From: Hymenobacter actinosclerus
Lineage (GTDB): Bacteria; Bacteroidota; Bacteroidia; Cytophagales; Hymenobacteraceae
DNA: 64,000 bases
Reading direction: 5' to 3'
Assembly: GCF_900111515.1 (NCBI RefSeq)
Contig: NZ_FOHS01000002.1
Span: 620,001 to 684,000 of the forward strand
Each line of letters starts with the position of its first letter. The first letter of the stretch is position 1. The translations under genes and the position numbers were made by a program. Below are positions 28,020 through 36,152 of the stretch, in pieces. The notes under the pieces are model-generated. The model made no database searches. It was not told the origin of the DNA and saw only the letters and a program-made list of their open reading frames with translations.

Positions 28020-29255
28020 CTAGTTACGCACGGCAATCATCAGGGCCAGCTCTTTGTAGCGCATATTGAAGCGGCGGGCGATGCTGGCGTTGGTGAGCGA
28101 GCCTTTGTAGGCGTACACGCCGGAGCGGAAATGCTCGTTGGTAAACAGCACTTCGTTCACGCCGCCGTGCTGGCTGATTTCCTGCAGAATGGGCGTGAAA
28201 ATATTGCTCAATGCGTTGGTCGCCGTGCGCGGCACCCGCGAGGCAATGTTAGGCACGCAGTAATGAATAACGTCGTACTTGCGGAACACCGGCTTGGCGT
28301 GGCTGGTTACCTCGCTGGTTTCGAAGCAGCCGCCCTGGTCGATGCTGACGTCGATAATCACCGAGCCGGGCGACATCTGCGACACGGCCTCCTCCGACAC
28401 CATAAATGGAATTCGGCCTTCCTCGGGGTTGAGGGCGCCAATTACCACGTCGGCGCGGCGGATTTGCTGGTTGAGGGCGAACGTGTCGAGGGTGCTGGTA
28501 TAGAGCTGGGGTTGGCCCAGGTTCTGCTTGAGGCGGCGCAGCTTGTAGAGGTGGTTGTCAAACACCTTCACCTCGGCCCCCAACCCAATAGCGGCCCGGG
28601 CCGAATACTCGGCCACCGTGCCGGCCCCCAGAATAACCACCTGCGAGGGCGGCACCCCCGTAATGCCACCCAGAATAATGCCCTTGCCCTCATCACCGCC
28701 GCGGGCCGCCAGGTACTCGGCGGCTACCAGCATCACCGTGGAGCCCGCAATTTCCGACATGGCCCGCACCACCGGCCGCGCCCCGCTCGGGTCCTTGATG
28801 AGCTCGAAACTGATGGCGTTGATTTTCTTGCGCAGCAGGGCCGTGATGTAGTCGGCCGTGAGCGTGCCGAACTGCAGGGCCGAAATCAGGGTCTGGCCGG
28901 CCCGCAGGTACTCCATTTCCTCGTAGGTGGCGGGGGCCACTTTCAGGATGATGTCGGCTTCGAACACCTCCTTCTGCGAGTAGGCGATGGTAGCCCCGGC
29001 TTCGGAGTAGTCGTGGTCGGAGTAGCGGCTGGGCTCGCCGGCCCCGCTTTCGAGCAGGATTTCGTGGCCGCCCTCCACCAGGTGCTTCACGGCCTCGGGC
29101 GTGAGGCAGATGCGGTTTTCCTGCAACGACGTTTCCCGGGGCAGCCCGATAAACAGCTTGCGCTTGCGCGTTTCCACCGCCAGCATCGATTCCTGGGTGA
29201 AGTAGGCGCGGCTGGCGGCCAGCGACTCGAAGCCGGAGGGTACTGCTTGGGGCAT
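28020..29255 (-). CDS. ald: Alanine dehydrogenase
   Basis: 411 residues. It interconverts L-alanine and pyruvate with NAD in the cytosol. The N-terminal domain carries the family start GLPRETSLQENRICLTPEAV; the Rossmann domain has VVILGAGTVAEYSARAAIGLGAEVKVFDN in the expected place (given as VVILGAGTVAEYSA plus LGAEVKVFDN), and SVIIDVSIDQGGCFETS follows. The protein is about 40 residues longer than classical Ald, with an N-terminal extension usual in Bacteroidota. tsaE lies directly upstream on the same strand across a heptamer hairpin. The stop codon abuts the family E module. Confidence 0.9.
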   Translation of the reverse strand: MPQAVPSGFESLAASRAYFTQESMLAVETRKRKLFIGLPRETSLQENRICLTPEAVKHLVEGGHEILLESGAGEPSRYSDHDYSEAGATIAYSQKEVFEADIILKVAPATYEEMEYLRAGQTLISALQFGTLTADYITALLRKKINAISFELIKDPSGARPVVRAMSEIAGSTVMLVAAEYLAARGGDEGKGIILGGITGVPPSQVVILGAGTVAEYSARAAIGLGAEVKVFDNHLYKLRRLKQNLGQPQLYTSTLDTFALNQQIRRADVVIGALNPEEGRIPFMVSEEAVSQMSPGSVIIDVSIDQGGCFETSEVTSHAKPVFRKYDVIHYCVPNIASRVPRTATNALSNIFTPILQEISQHGGVNEVLFTNEHFRSGVYAYKGSLTNASIARRFNMRYKELALMIAVRN

Positions 29256-29261
29256 ATTGCT

Positions 29262-29373
29262 GAATTATGAATTATGAATTATGGATTTTGAATTAGTGCT
29301 TTTTACCAACTTCTGCTTTGCGATGGCAGGCGGAAAAACAATTCCTAATTCATAATTTAAAATTCATAATTAT
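29262..29373. repeat. Heptamer inverted pair filling the tsaE-ald junction (family A)
   Basis: An array of GAATTAT units at 29262-29294 begins 7 bp from the ald start. A converse array of ATTCATA units at 29342-29373 runs into the tsaE 3' end. A 45-bp unique spacer lies between, so the whole gap can fold. The right arm contains the tsaE stop codon and encodes its last residues (NYEF). Confidence 0.85.
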
Positions 29374-29785
29374 CAATTGCTAGTTCCCGCGAAGCGGGTC
29401 CGGTGACGGTGAGCGTGAGGGTAAGGCGGTGGTCGGGCAGCAGGGGCGCCACGCGGGCAGGCCACTCAATCAGGCAAAGATAACCAGAATCGAAGTACTC
29501 GGAAGCGCCGATTCGCTCGGCTTCGGCGGGCTCATCGAGGCGGTAGAAATCGAAGTGGTAGACGGGCACGTCGGCGGCCGTGCGATACTCGTTGATGAGG
29601 GCAAAAGTGGGGCTGCTAACCTCTTCGGCCACGCCCAGCTCGCGGCACAAGGCCTTGATGAAGGTAGTTTTGCCGGCCCCCATCTCGCCTTTGAAGCAGA
29701 TGATGGTGTGGCCTTCGAGGGCGGCCCGCACCTGGGCAGCGGCGGCGGGCAGATCGGCCAGGCTGGGAATGGAAATCGTGCGCAT
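29357..29785 (-). CDS. tsaE: tRNA threonylcarbamoyladenosine biosynthesis ATPase TsaE
   Basis: 142 residues from the ATG at 29785; the longer open frame upstream is antisense to the aminotransferase. TsaE is the ATPase that drives the TsaB-TsaD complex in t6A37 tRNA modification. Walker A is FKGEMGAGKTTFIKALC, with SSPTFALINEY and the switch region VYHFDFYRLDEPAE. The C-terminus after SRELAI is spelled by the heptamer repeat. A consensus promoter lies 5 bp upstream of the start, divergent from the aminotransferase. Confidence 0.93.
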   Translation of the reverse strand: MRTISIPSLADLPAAAAQVRAALEGHTIICFKGEMGAGKTTFIKALCRELGVAEEVSSPTFALINEYRTAADVPVYHFDFYRLDEPAEAERIGASEYFDSGYLCLIEWPARVAPLLPDHRLTLTLTVTGPASRELAIDNYEF

Positions 29786-29790
29786 GGCGG

Positions 29791-29798
29791 CAAAGGTA
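29791..29798 (-). promoter_or_regulatory. Bacteroidota -7 element (TACCTTTG) for tsaE
   Basis: Exact TAnnTTTG on the minus strand, ending 5 nt before the tsaE ATG; transcripts would be nearly leaderless. Confidence 0.5.
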
Positions 29799-29835
29799 CA
29801 CCGGCCGGGCGGCGGCTCAAACCGCGGCGGTTGCG

Positions 29836-29843
29836 TACTTTTA
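29836..29843 (+). promoter_or_regulatory. Candidate -7 element (TACTTTTA) for the aminotransferase
   Basis: One mismatch to TAnnTTTG, 35 nt before the ATG at 29879, in the 93-bp divergent region shared with tsaE. Confidence 0.35.
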
Positions 29844-29878
29844 GCCCGCCTTCCCTCCGACCTTAACCAACCACCCCT

Positions 29879-31150
29879 ATGAGCACCACAACCCTCCACG
29901 TTTCGCAAATGGCCGCGGGCCTGATTGGCTCCGAAATCATCAAAATCGGCAACGAGGTCAACGACATGATCCGCCGGGGTGAGCAAATCTGCAACCTCAC
30001 TATCGGCGACTTCGACCCGACCGAGTACCCGATTCCGGCCGAACTGAAGAACGGAATTATTGCCGCCTACCAGGCCGGGCAGACCAACTATCCGCCCGCC
30101 AACGGCATGGCCGGCCTGCGCGAAGCTGCCGCCGCCTTCACCGCCAGCCGACTCGGCCTGGAGTACCCGGCCGCCGATTTTCTGGTGGCCGGCGGCTCGC
30201 GGCCGCTCATCTACGCCACCTACCTGGCCCTCGTAGATGCCGGCGACCGGGTGGTGTTTCCGGTGCCGAGCTGGAACAACAACCACTACTGCCACCTTTC
30301 GGGCGCCGAGGCTGTGATGGTGCCCACCCGGGCCGAAAACAACTTCATGCCCACCGCCGCCGACCTGGCCCCGCACCTGGCCGGCGCCACCCTGCTGGCC
30401 CTGTGCTCCCCGCTCAACCCGACCGGCACCGTCTTCAGCCGCGCCGATCTGGAAGCCATCTGCGACTTGGTGCTGGCCGAAAACCAGCGCCGTGGCCCCG
30501 ATGAAAAGCCGCTCTACCTGCTCTACGACCAGATTTACTGGCTGCTGACTTTCGGCGCCACCGAGCACTACGACCCGGTGAGCCTGCGCCCCGCCCTGCG
30601 CGACTACACCATCTACATCGACGGCATCTCGAAGTGCCTGGCCGCCACCGGCGTGCGGGTGGGCTATGCGTTCGGCCCGGGCGAGGTCATCAACAAGATG
30701 AAGGCCATTCTGGGCCACGTGGGCGCCTGGGCCCCCAAGGCCGAGCAGGTGGCTGTGGGCCAGTACCTGCCCCAAACGGAAGCCGTAGATGCGTACCTGA
30801 CCGGCTTCAAGCAGAAGATCCAACTTAGCCTTAACCTGCTGCACGAGGGCCTGCAAACCATGAAGGCGGACGGGCTGCCCGTCGATTCGCTGGTGCCGCA
30901 GGGGGCCATCTACCTCACCGCCAAGCTCGACGTGCTGGGACGCACCACGCCCGCCGGCCAGCGCCTCGACACCACCCAGCAAATCACGTCCTACCTCATC
31001 AGCGAGGCGAAGCTGGCGCTGGTGCCGTTCAGCGCCTTTGGCACAGAGGGTACCGCGCCGTGGTTCCGCATGTCGGTAGGCGGTGCCTCGGCCGACTCTA
31101 TTGCGGCGGCTCTGCCCCGGCTGCGGGCGGCTTTGGAAGCGTTGCGGTAG
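29879..31150 (+). CDS. Class I/II pyridoxal-phosphate aminotransferase
   Basis: 423 residues. Fold type I aminotransferase with the family order: NLTIGDFDPTEYPIP at the N-terminus, PANGMAGLREAAAAF, PSWNNNHYC, the cofactor-binding CSPLNPTGTVFS and YDQIYWLLTF, and the Schiff-base Lys252 in DGISKCLAATGVRVGYAFGP. It transfers an amino group to a 2-oxo acid; resemblance is to aspartate/aromatic aminotransferases but the substrate is not assignable. It sits divergently to tsaE, and a palindrome follows the stop. Confidence 0.9.
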   Translation: MSTTTLHVSQMAAGLIGSEIIKIGNEVNDMIRRGEQICNLTIGDFDPTEYPIPAELKNGIIAAYQAGQTNYPPANGMAGLREAAAAFTASRLGLEYPAADFLVAGGSRPLIYATYLALVDAGDRVVFPVPSWNNNHYCHLSGAEAVMVPTRAENNFMPTAADLAPHLAGATLLALCSPLNPTGTVFSRADLEAICDLVLAENQRRGPDEKPLYLLYDQIYWLLTFGATEHYDPVSLRPALRDYTIYIDGISKCLAATGVRVGYAFGPGEVINKMKAILGHVGAWAPKAEQVAVGQYLPQTEAVDAYLTGFKQKIQLSLNLLHEGLQTMKADGLPVDSLVPQGAIYLTAKLDVLGRTTPAGQRLDTTQQITSYLISEAKLALVPFSAFGTEGTAPWFRMSVGGASADSIAAALPRLRAALEALR

Positions 31151-31156
31151 GCTACA

Positions 31157-31200
31157 CGTTAACGTGCGGCGGCTACTTCTGGGGCCGCCGCACGTTAACG
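31157..31200. terminator. Palindrome after the aminotransferase gene
   Basis: Arms CGTTAACGTGCGGCGGC (31157-31173) and its exact complement (31184-31200) with a 10-nt loop, 6 bp after the stop. There is no T tract, so Rho-independent termination is less certain than mRNA 3'-end protection. Confidence 0.55.
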
Positions 31201-31280
31201 CACCAAACCGCTCATCTTCCAGTTATTAACGCACTTGCGCGCAGAGTTTTTCGCGTCTCACCATCTTACGCCTTCGACCT

Positions 31281-31607
31281 ATGGCCCGATTCTTAATGCT
31301 TCCGCTGTTGCTGCTGGGCTTTGCTGCCAGTGCTCAGACCACCACGCCGACTGATGCTGCCCCACGTATCGGACTTAACAAGCCGGCCGGTAGTGCCGGA
31401 AATACAACCGGTGTAAAAGCCAAGCCAGCGCCGCTTTACGTTGTCGACGGCAAGATTATCGACGCGTTTCAGTTGTCGGCTATCAGCCCCGATCAGATCG
31501 AGAAGGTTGACGTGCTGAAAGGAACCACTGCCATTGCCCGCTACGGCGAGAAGGCTAAGGACGGGGCCATATTAATCACATTGAAACCAGCAGCTGCAAC
31601 AAAGTAG
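31281..31607 (+). CDS. Small secreted protein with a TonB-plug-like domain
   Basis: 108 residues: signal peptide (MARFLMLPLLLLGFAASAQ), a polar linker, then PLYVVDGKIIDAFQLSAISP, QIEKVDVLKG and ARYGEKAKDGAILITLK. This is the pattern of the TonB-dependent receptor plug (LYVVDG, IxxIDVLK, AxYGxxAxxGVxxITTK), but no beta-barrel follows; a stop codon and a strong terminator come immediately. Stand-alone plug-like domains occur in Bacteroidota, often linked to peptidase or BlaR1-like receptors. Its partner here is not evident. Confidence 0.75.
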   Translation: MARFLMLPLLLLGFAASAQTTTPTDAAPRIGLNKPAGSAGNTTGVKAKPAPLYVVDGKIIDAFQLSAISPDQIEKVDVLKGTTAIARYGEKAKDGAILITLKPAAATK

Positions 31608-31613
31608 ACTACT

Positions 31614-31665
31614 ATCAGAAACAGAACAGGGCCGCCATAACTGGCGGCCCTGTTCTGTTTCTGAT
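31614..31665. terminator. Bidirectional terminator between the plug-like gene and porX
   Basis: Arms 31614-31636 and 31643-31665 are exact 23-bp complements around a 6-nt loop, placed between convergent stop codons at 31607 and 31676. Confidence 0.85.
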
Positions 31666-31675
31666 GACTTAACCC

Positions 31676-33238
31676 CTACCCTTTCGGGCTCAGCGTGACG
31701 TACGGGATGATGCACTCCTCCAGGGAGATGCCGCCGTGCTGGAACGTGTCCTTGTAGTAGTTCACGTAGTAGTTGTAGTTGTTGGGGTAGGCGAAGAAGA
31801 AGTCGCCGACCGTGAACACGTAAGCGGTGCTCACGTTTTCGCGGGGCAGGAAAATGTTGTCGGGCTTGCGCACGGTGTACACGTCCTTGGTGTCGTCGAA
31901 GCCCAGGTTTTTGCCGTGCTTGTAGCGCAGGTTGGTGTTGGTGTTCCGGTCGCCCACAATTTTGTAGGGACGCTTCACGCGAATCGTGCCGTGGTCGGTG
32001 GTGATGATGACCTTGCCCTTGCGCTCGGCAATCTGCTGGAACATCTCATACAGCGGCGAGTGCAGGAACCACGATTTGGTCAGGCTCCGGTACGCCGATT
32101 CGTCGGCCGCCAGCTCCCGGATCATGGCCATGTCGGTGCGGGCGTGGCTGAGCATGTCCACGAAGTTGTAGACGATGACGTTGAGCTTATAGTTGTTGTG
32201 CAGGTTGGCCATTTTGCCCAGCAAATCCTTGCCGGCCTGCAGGTTGGTTACCTTGTTGTAGCTGAACTTGTGCTTCTGATTGGCCTTCTGGAACATGATT
32301 TCCAGGAACTCGGCCTCGTGCAGGTTCTTGCCCTCGTCGTCGTCGTCCCACACCCACAGGTTGGGGTATTTCTTCTGAATTTCGCTCGGCATCATGCCCG
32401 AGAAAATGGCATTGCGGGCGTAAGCCGTGGTGGTGGGCAGGATGCTATAGTAGGTTTCCTCCTGATCAACGGTGAACATCTCCGCAATAATCGGCTCCAG
32501 CACCTTCCACTGGTCGTAGCGCAGGTTGTCGATGAGCATAAAGTACACGGGCGTGTCGCCGGTTTCCTTGAGCAGCGGGAACACGCGCTCCTTGAACAGC
32601 TGGTGCGACATGAGGGGCGCGTCGGCGTCGCCGTGCAGCCAGTCCTCGTAGTTTTCCTGGATGAAGCGCCCGAAGTAGGTGTTGGCCTCGTCCTTCTGCA
32701 TGTTGAACACCTCGGCCATGCTCTTGCCCTCGGTTTCGTTGATTTCCAGCTCCCAGTACACCAGCTTCTTGTACACGTCGGCCCACTCGGCGGGGCTGAG
32801 CTGGTCGCCGAGCTGCATGCCCAGCTGGCGGAAGTCGCGCTGGTAGCCCGAGTTGGTTTTCTCGCTGACCAGCCGCTTGTTGTCGAGCACGCGCTTCACC
32901 GACAGCAGAATCTGGTTCGGGTTGACGGGTTTGATGAGGTAGTCGGCAATTTTGGCGCCGATAGCCTCCTCCATGATGTGCTCCTCCTCGCTCTTGGTAA
33001 TCATCACCACCGGCACGGTGGGGCGCAGGGCCTTGATTTCGGTGAGCGTTTCGAGGCCCGTCAGGCCGGGCATGTTCTCGTCGAGGAAGACGATATCGTA
33101 GGTTTTCTCCTGGATTTCCTCCACCGCGTCGGTTCCGGAGTTTACGGCGGTTACGTCGTAACCCTTCTCTTTCAGGAAGAGGATGTGCGGCTTGAGCAGG
33201 TCGATTTCGTCGTCGGCCCAGAGAATGGAGTATTGCAT
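31676..33238 (-). CDS. porX: PorX: response regulator with PglZ-type phosphatase domain, T9SS regulator
   Basis: 520 residues from MQYSILWADDEID (33238); 7 extra codons upstream are unlikely. The receiver domain (1-120) has Asp9-Asp10, phospho-acceptor Asp53 (DIVFLDENMPG), Thr81 and Lys103. The rest is a PglZ/alkaline-phosphatase-like domain, with FMLIDNLRYDQWKVLEP, the SILPTTTAYARNAIFSGMMP segment (as SILPTTTAYARN plus AIFSGMMP), NVIVYNFVDMLSHARTD and VIITTDHGTIRV carrying the metal-binding Asp and His residues. In Porphyromonas and Flavobacterium PorX, with the kinase PorY and the sigma factor SigP, controls type IX secretion genes. The T9SS cargo at the left edge of the window fits. PorY is not in the window. 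Confidence 0.93.
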   Translation of the reverse strand: MQYSILWADDEIDLLKPHILFLKEKGYDVTAVNSGTDAVEEIQEKTYDIVFLDENMPGLTGLETLTEIKALRPTVPVVMITKSEEEHIMEEAIGAKIADYLIKPVNPNQILLSVKRVLDNKRLVSEKTNSGYQRDFRQLGMQLGDQLSPAEWADVYKKLVYWELEINETEGKSMAEVFNMQKDEANTYFGRFIQENYEDWLHGDADAPLMSHQLFKERVFPLLKETGDTPVYFMLIDNLRYDQWKVLEPIIAEMFTVDQEETYYSILPTTTAYARNAIFSGMMPSEIQKKYPNLWVWDDDDEGKNLHEAEFLEIMFQKANQKHKFSYNKVTNLQAGKDLLGKMANLHNNYKLNVIVYNFVDMLSHARTDMAMIRELAADESAYRSLTKSWFLHSPLYEMFQQIAERKGKVIITTDHGTIRVKRPYKIVGDRNTNTNLRYKHGKNLGFDDTKDVYTVRKPDNIFLPRENVSTAYVFTVGDFFFAYPNNYNYYVNYYKDTFQHGGISLEECIIPYVTLSPKG

Positions 33239-33580
33239 ATGGTAGGGTGAGAGGTACAAAAGAAAGCCCGGGCAGCGGCCCGGCGCGAAAGAAACGGCCC
33301 GGCAAGGGCGTTGCGCCGGCCGGGTCGTTTAAAGATGTCGGGCAGCCGGCGGGGGTTGCGGCTGCGGTTTCGTAAGTAGCTTTACTCTCAATCCTGGCCT
33401 TTAGGTTGTTATTTTTTTCGGGTGCCGGCGCTATTTCGTGCCAGCTCCGCCGTAAAGAAAACCAAAAATTAGCGGCTTGGTTTTTCCCAGCTACTATAAC
33501 CGAGCCCGCACCGCGGTTTTGCGAGTGACTTTTCGGGACTAGTTCCGGCGCCGGAAACCCGCTGCCTACCAACGTTTCAG
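33239..33580. other. Divergent intergenic region between porX and the HD gene
   Basis: 342 bp without a convincing ORF or tRNA. A hairpin is possible between 33292-33303 and 33319-33330 (AAACGGCCCGGC with one mismatch). The right half is AT-richer with T tracts near 33410 and 33480 and must hold the promoters of both genes, but I see no exact TAnnTTTG match. Confidence 0.4.
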
Positions 33581-34810
33581 ATGAACAAAAAGAAGATTTT
33601 CAACGACCCGGTGTACGGCTTCGTCACCATCCCGACGGAGCTGCTCTTCGACCTGATTGAGCACACCTACTTCCAGCGCCTACGCCGGATTCAGCAGCTG
33701 GGCCTGACGATGTTCGTGTACCCGGGGGCACTGCACACGCGCTTTCACCACGCGCTGGGCGCCATGCACCTCATGTCGCTGGCGCTGCGCACGCTCAAGG
33801 ACAAGGGCGTGAAGATTTCGGCGGCCGAAGGCGAGGCGGCCATGGCGGCCATTCTGCTGCACGACATCGGCCACGGCCCCCTCTCCCACGCCCTGGAAAA
33901 AAGCATTTTCCACGATGTGCACCACGAGGCCGTGAGCCTGCACCTGATGCGCAAGCTCAACGCCGAGTTCGAGGGGGCGCTGGATCTGGCCATTGCCATC
34001 TTCCAGGGCACCTACGCGCGGCCGTTCTTCCACCAGCTCGTCAGCAGCCAGCTCGATATGGACCGGCTCGACTACCTCAACCGCGACTCGTTTTATACCG
34101 GCGTGCAGGAAGGCCGCCCGGGCGCCGACCGCCTCATTAAAATGCTGACCGTGGTGGACGAGCGGCTGGTGCTGGAGGAAAAGGCGGTGTACAGCATCGA
34201 GAACTTTCTGGTGAGCCGGCGGCTGATGTACTGGCAGGTGTACCTGCACAAAACCGTGACCAGCGCCGAGCAGATGGTTATCCGCATCATGCAGCGGGCC
34301 CGCGACCTGGTGCGCTCGGGCACCGACGTGCCGGCCTCGCCTAACCTGCACTTCTTCCTCTCGCGCAACGTCACGCAGCAGCAGTTTGAGGCCGACGACA
34401 CCATCCTGCGCCGCTTCGCCCGCCTCGACGATACTGACGTGTGGGGCGCCGTGAAGCTCTGGGCCGACCACCCCGACACGGTGCTGCGCTACCTGGCCCA
34501 AAGTCTGCTCGACCGGCGCCTGTTTAAAATCACGCTCCAGACCGAGCCCTTCGATGAGGAGTTCCAGCTCGGCATCGTCGAGCTGATTGCCGCCCGTTTC
34601 GAGCTGCCGCCCGCCGAAGCCGCCCAGTTGATGATTGCCGGCCGCATCAGCAACAACGCCTACGACGCCGACGGCCACGACTCCATCGACGTGCTCACCA
34701 AGCGCGGCAAAGTCGTCAACGTCGCCGAAGCCTCCGACCTGCCCAACATCAAGGCCCTGGGCCAGCGCGTAGAAAAGCACTACATCTGCTACCCCAAGGA
34801 GATATTGTGA
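33581..34810 (+). CDS. HD-domain phosphohydrolase (SAMHD1/dGTPase-like)
   Basis: 409 residues. The HD motif is complete: His56 in HTRFHHALG, His94-Asp95 in LLHDIGHGPLSH, and a later Asp in SQLDMDRLDYLNRDSFYTG. The N-terminus NDPVYGFVTIP and FQRLRRIQQLGLT are typical of the SAMHD1-like branch, which hydrolyses dNTPs or other phosphoesters in the cytosol. The substrate is unproven. It is the first of five same-strand genes leading into lipid A synthesis and is separated from lpxD by a long family B hairpin. Confidence 0.9.
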   Translation: MNKKKIFNDPVYGFVTIPTELLFDLIEHTYFQRLRRIQQLGLTMFVYPGALHTRFHHALGAMHLMSLALRTLKDKGVKISAAEGEAAMAAILLHDIGHGPLSHALEKSIFHDVHHEAVSLHLMRKLNAEFEGALDLAIAIFQGTYARPFFHQLVSSQLDMDRLDYLNRDSFYTGVQEGRPGADRLIKMLTVVDERLVLEEKAVYSIENFLVSRRLMYWQVYLHKTVTSAEQMVIRIMQRARDLVRSGTDVPASPNLHFFLSRNVTQQQFEADDTILRRFARLDDTDVWGAVKLWADHPDTVLRYLAQSLLDRRLFKITLQTEPFDEEFQLGIVELIAARFELPPAEAAQLMIAGRISNNAYDADGHDSIDVLTKRGKVVNVAEASDLPNIKALGQRVEKHYICYPKEIL

Positions 34811-34985
34811 GTTGCCAGTTGCCAGCGGTAAGTTGCCAGGATAACCGCACGTCATTCTGAGCGGAGCGAAGAATCTCGCGTGCCACAGTAATCCTGACGT
34901 AAGAAATTACCATTGCACGCGAGATTCTTCGCTCCGCTCAGAATGACGTGCGGTTATCCTGGCAACTGACAACTGCCAACTGCTG
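34811..34985. repeat. Composite inverted repeat (family B) filling the HD-lpxD junction
   Basis: Outer parts are tandem AGTTGCCA units; inner arms 34832-34883 and 34915-34966 are exact 52-bp complements (GTCATTCTGAGCGGAGCGAA, then GAATCTCGCGTGC). The structure runs from the HD stop codon (34808-34810) to the lpxD promoter. Relatives are at 39799, 42128 and 61833. Confidence 0.9.
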
Positions 34986-34987
34986 CC

Positions 34988-34995
34988 TACTTTTG
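34988..34995 (+). promoter_or_regulatory. Bacteroidota -7 element (TACTTTTG) for lpxD
   Basis: Exact TAnnTTTG match ending 5 nt before the lpxD ATG (35001) and directly after the family B hairpin, so lpxD may have its own start site and a very short leader. Confidence 0.5.
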
Positions 34996-35000
34996 CCCTC

Positions 35001-36041
35001 ATGGAATTCACCGTAGGTCAGATTGCCGAAGTGCTGCAGGGCTCCGTAGAGGGCGATGCGACCCAGCCCGTTAACCGGCTGGCCAAGATTGAGGAGGCTC
35101 GGGCCGGCTCGCTTTCGTTTCTGTCGAACCTGAAGTACGAGCACTTCCTCTATACCACCCAGGCCACAGTTGTCATTGTGAGCCGCACGCTGGAGCTGAA
35201 AAAGCCCGTTTCGGCCGCTCTCATCCGCGTCGACGACCCCTATACCAGCTTCACGGCCCTGCTCGAATTCTACCAGCAGGCCAGCCGCACCGGCAAGCGC
35301 GGCGTCGAGGAGCCGGCTTACATGGCGGCCAGCGCGAGCATCGGGGGCAACCACTACCGCGGGGCTTTCTCCTACATCGGCGAGAACTGCGAGATTGGGG
35401 CCGATGTGGTGATTTTCCCGCACGTGTTCATCGGCGACCGGGTGAAAATCGGCGACGGTACCATTGTGTACGCCGGGGCCAAAATCTACGCCGAAACCGT
35501 AATCGGCCAGCGCTGCACGGTGCATGCCGGGGCCGTTATCGGCTCCGACGGTTTTGGCTTCGCGCCCCAGCCCGATGGCTCCTACCGCACCATCCCCCAA
35601 ATCGGCAACGTGGTGCTCGAAGACAACGTGAGCATCGGGGCCAACGCCACCATCGACTGCGCCACGCTGGGTTCCACCATCATCCGCGAAGGGGCGAAAA
35701 TCGACAACCTCGTGCAGCTGGCCCACAACGTGGAAGTCGGCCGCCACACAGTAATTGCCTCGCAAACGGGCGTGTCGGGCTCCACCAAAATCGGGGATTT
35801 CTGCGTGCTGGCGGGGCAGGTGGGCATGGCCGGCCACCTCACGCTGGCCAACCGCACCACCGTTACGGCCCAGTCGGGCGTGGGCAAGTCCATCAAGCAG
35901 GAAGGCGTGCTGCTCCAGGGCTCACCCGCTTTCGGGCTGCGCGACAGCCTGCGGGCCAACGCCATTTTCCGCCACCTGCCCGAGCTGGAGCGCCGCCTGC
36001 GCCTACTCGAACAGCAGGCCCAGCCGCCGGAAAAGCCCTAG
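35001..36041 (+). CDS. lpxD: UDP-3-O-(3-hydroxyacyl)glucosamine N-acyltransferase LpxD
   Basis: 346 residues, family length. Third step of lipid A synthesis: transfers a 3-hydroxyacyl chain from acyl carrier protein to the 2-amino group of UDP-3-O-acylglucosamine. The N-terminal uridine-binding domain (EFTVGQIAEVLQGSVEGDAT, LSFLSNLKYE) is followed by a left-handed beta-helix of hexapeptide repeats (IGENCEIGADVVIFPHVFIG, VIGSDGFGFAP) with the catalytic-His motif LVQLAHNVEVGRHTVIASQ and IGDFCVLAGQVGMAG. It heads lpxD-lpxC/fabZ-lpxA. Confidence 0.96.
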   Translation: MEFTVGQIAEVLQGSVEGDATQPVNRLAKIEEARAGSLSFLSNLKYEHFLYTTQATVVIVSRTLELKKPVSAALIRVDDPYTSFTALLEFYQQASRTGKRGVEEPAYMAASASIGGNHYRGAFSYIGENCEIGADVVIFPHVFIGDRVKIGDGTIVYAGAKIYAETVIGQRCTVHAGAVIGSDGFGFAPQPDGSYRTIPQIGNVVLEDNVSIGANATIDCATLGSTIIREGAKIDNLVQLAHNVEVGRHTVIASQTGVSGSTKIGDFCVLAGQVGMAGHLTLANRTTVTAQSGVGKSIKQEGVLLQGSPAFGLRDSLRANAIFRHLPELERRLRLLEQQAQPPEKP

Positions 36042-36053
36042 CTTTGTCTTTAG

Positions 36054-36149
36054 AAAAGCTTCAAGCCGCAAGCTACAAGCTGCAAGCCTTGGGCTTATTT
36101 CCATCCTCTTTTTCGCTTGCAGCTTGCGGCTTGAAGCTTGCAGCTAAAC
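36054..36149. repeat. Inverted repeat (family C) filling the lpxD-lpxC junction
   Basis: Left arm of AAGCTTCAAGCCGCAAGCTA units at about 36054-36090, a unique spacer, and a mirrored right arm (GCTTGCAGCTTGCGGCTTGA) at about 36115-36147. It begins 13 bp after the lpxD stop and ends 4-6 bp before the lpxC ATG. Other copies: inside valS (52982-53063) and at 63270-63369. Confidence 0.85.
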
Positions 36150-36152
36150 TAA

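Noticed and set aside
29786..30982. Upstream extension of tsaE
   Set aside because: Antisense to the aminotransferase; TsaE proteins start at the MRTISIPS-like position.
33239..33580. Possible tRNA or small RNA in the porX-HD gap
   Set aside because: Hairpins exist but no cloverleaf, anticodon arm or CCA end could be laid out.
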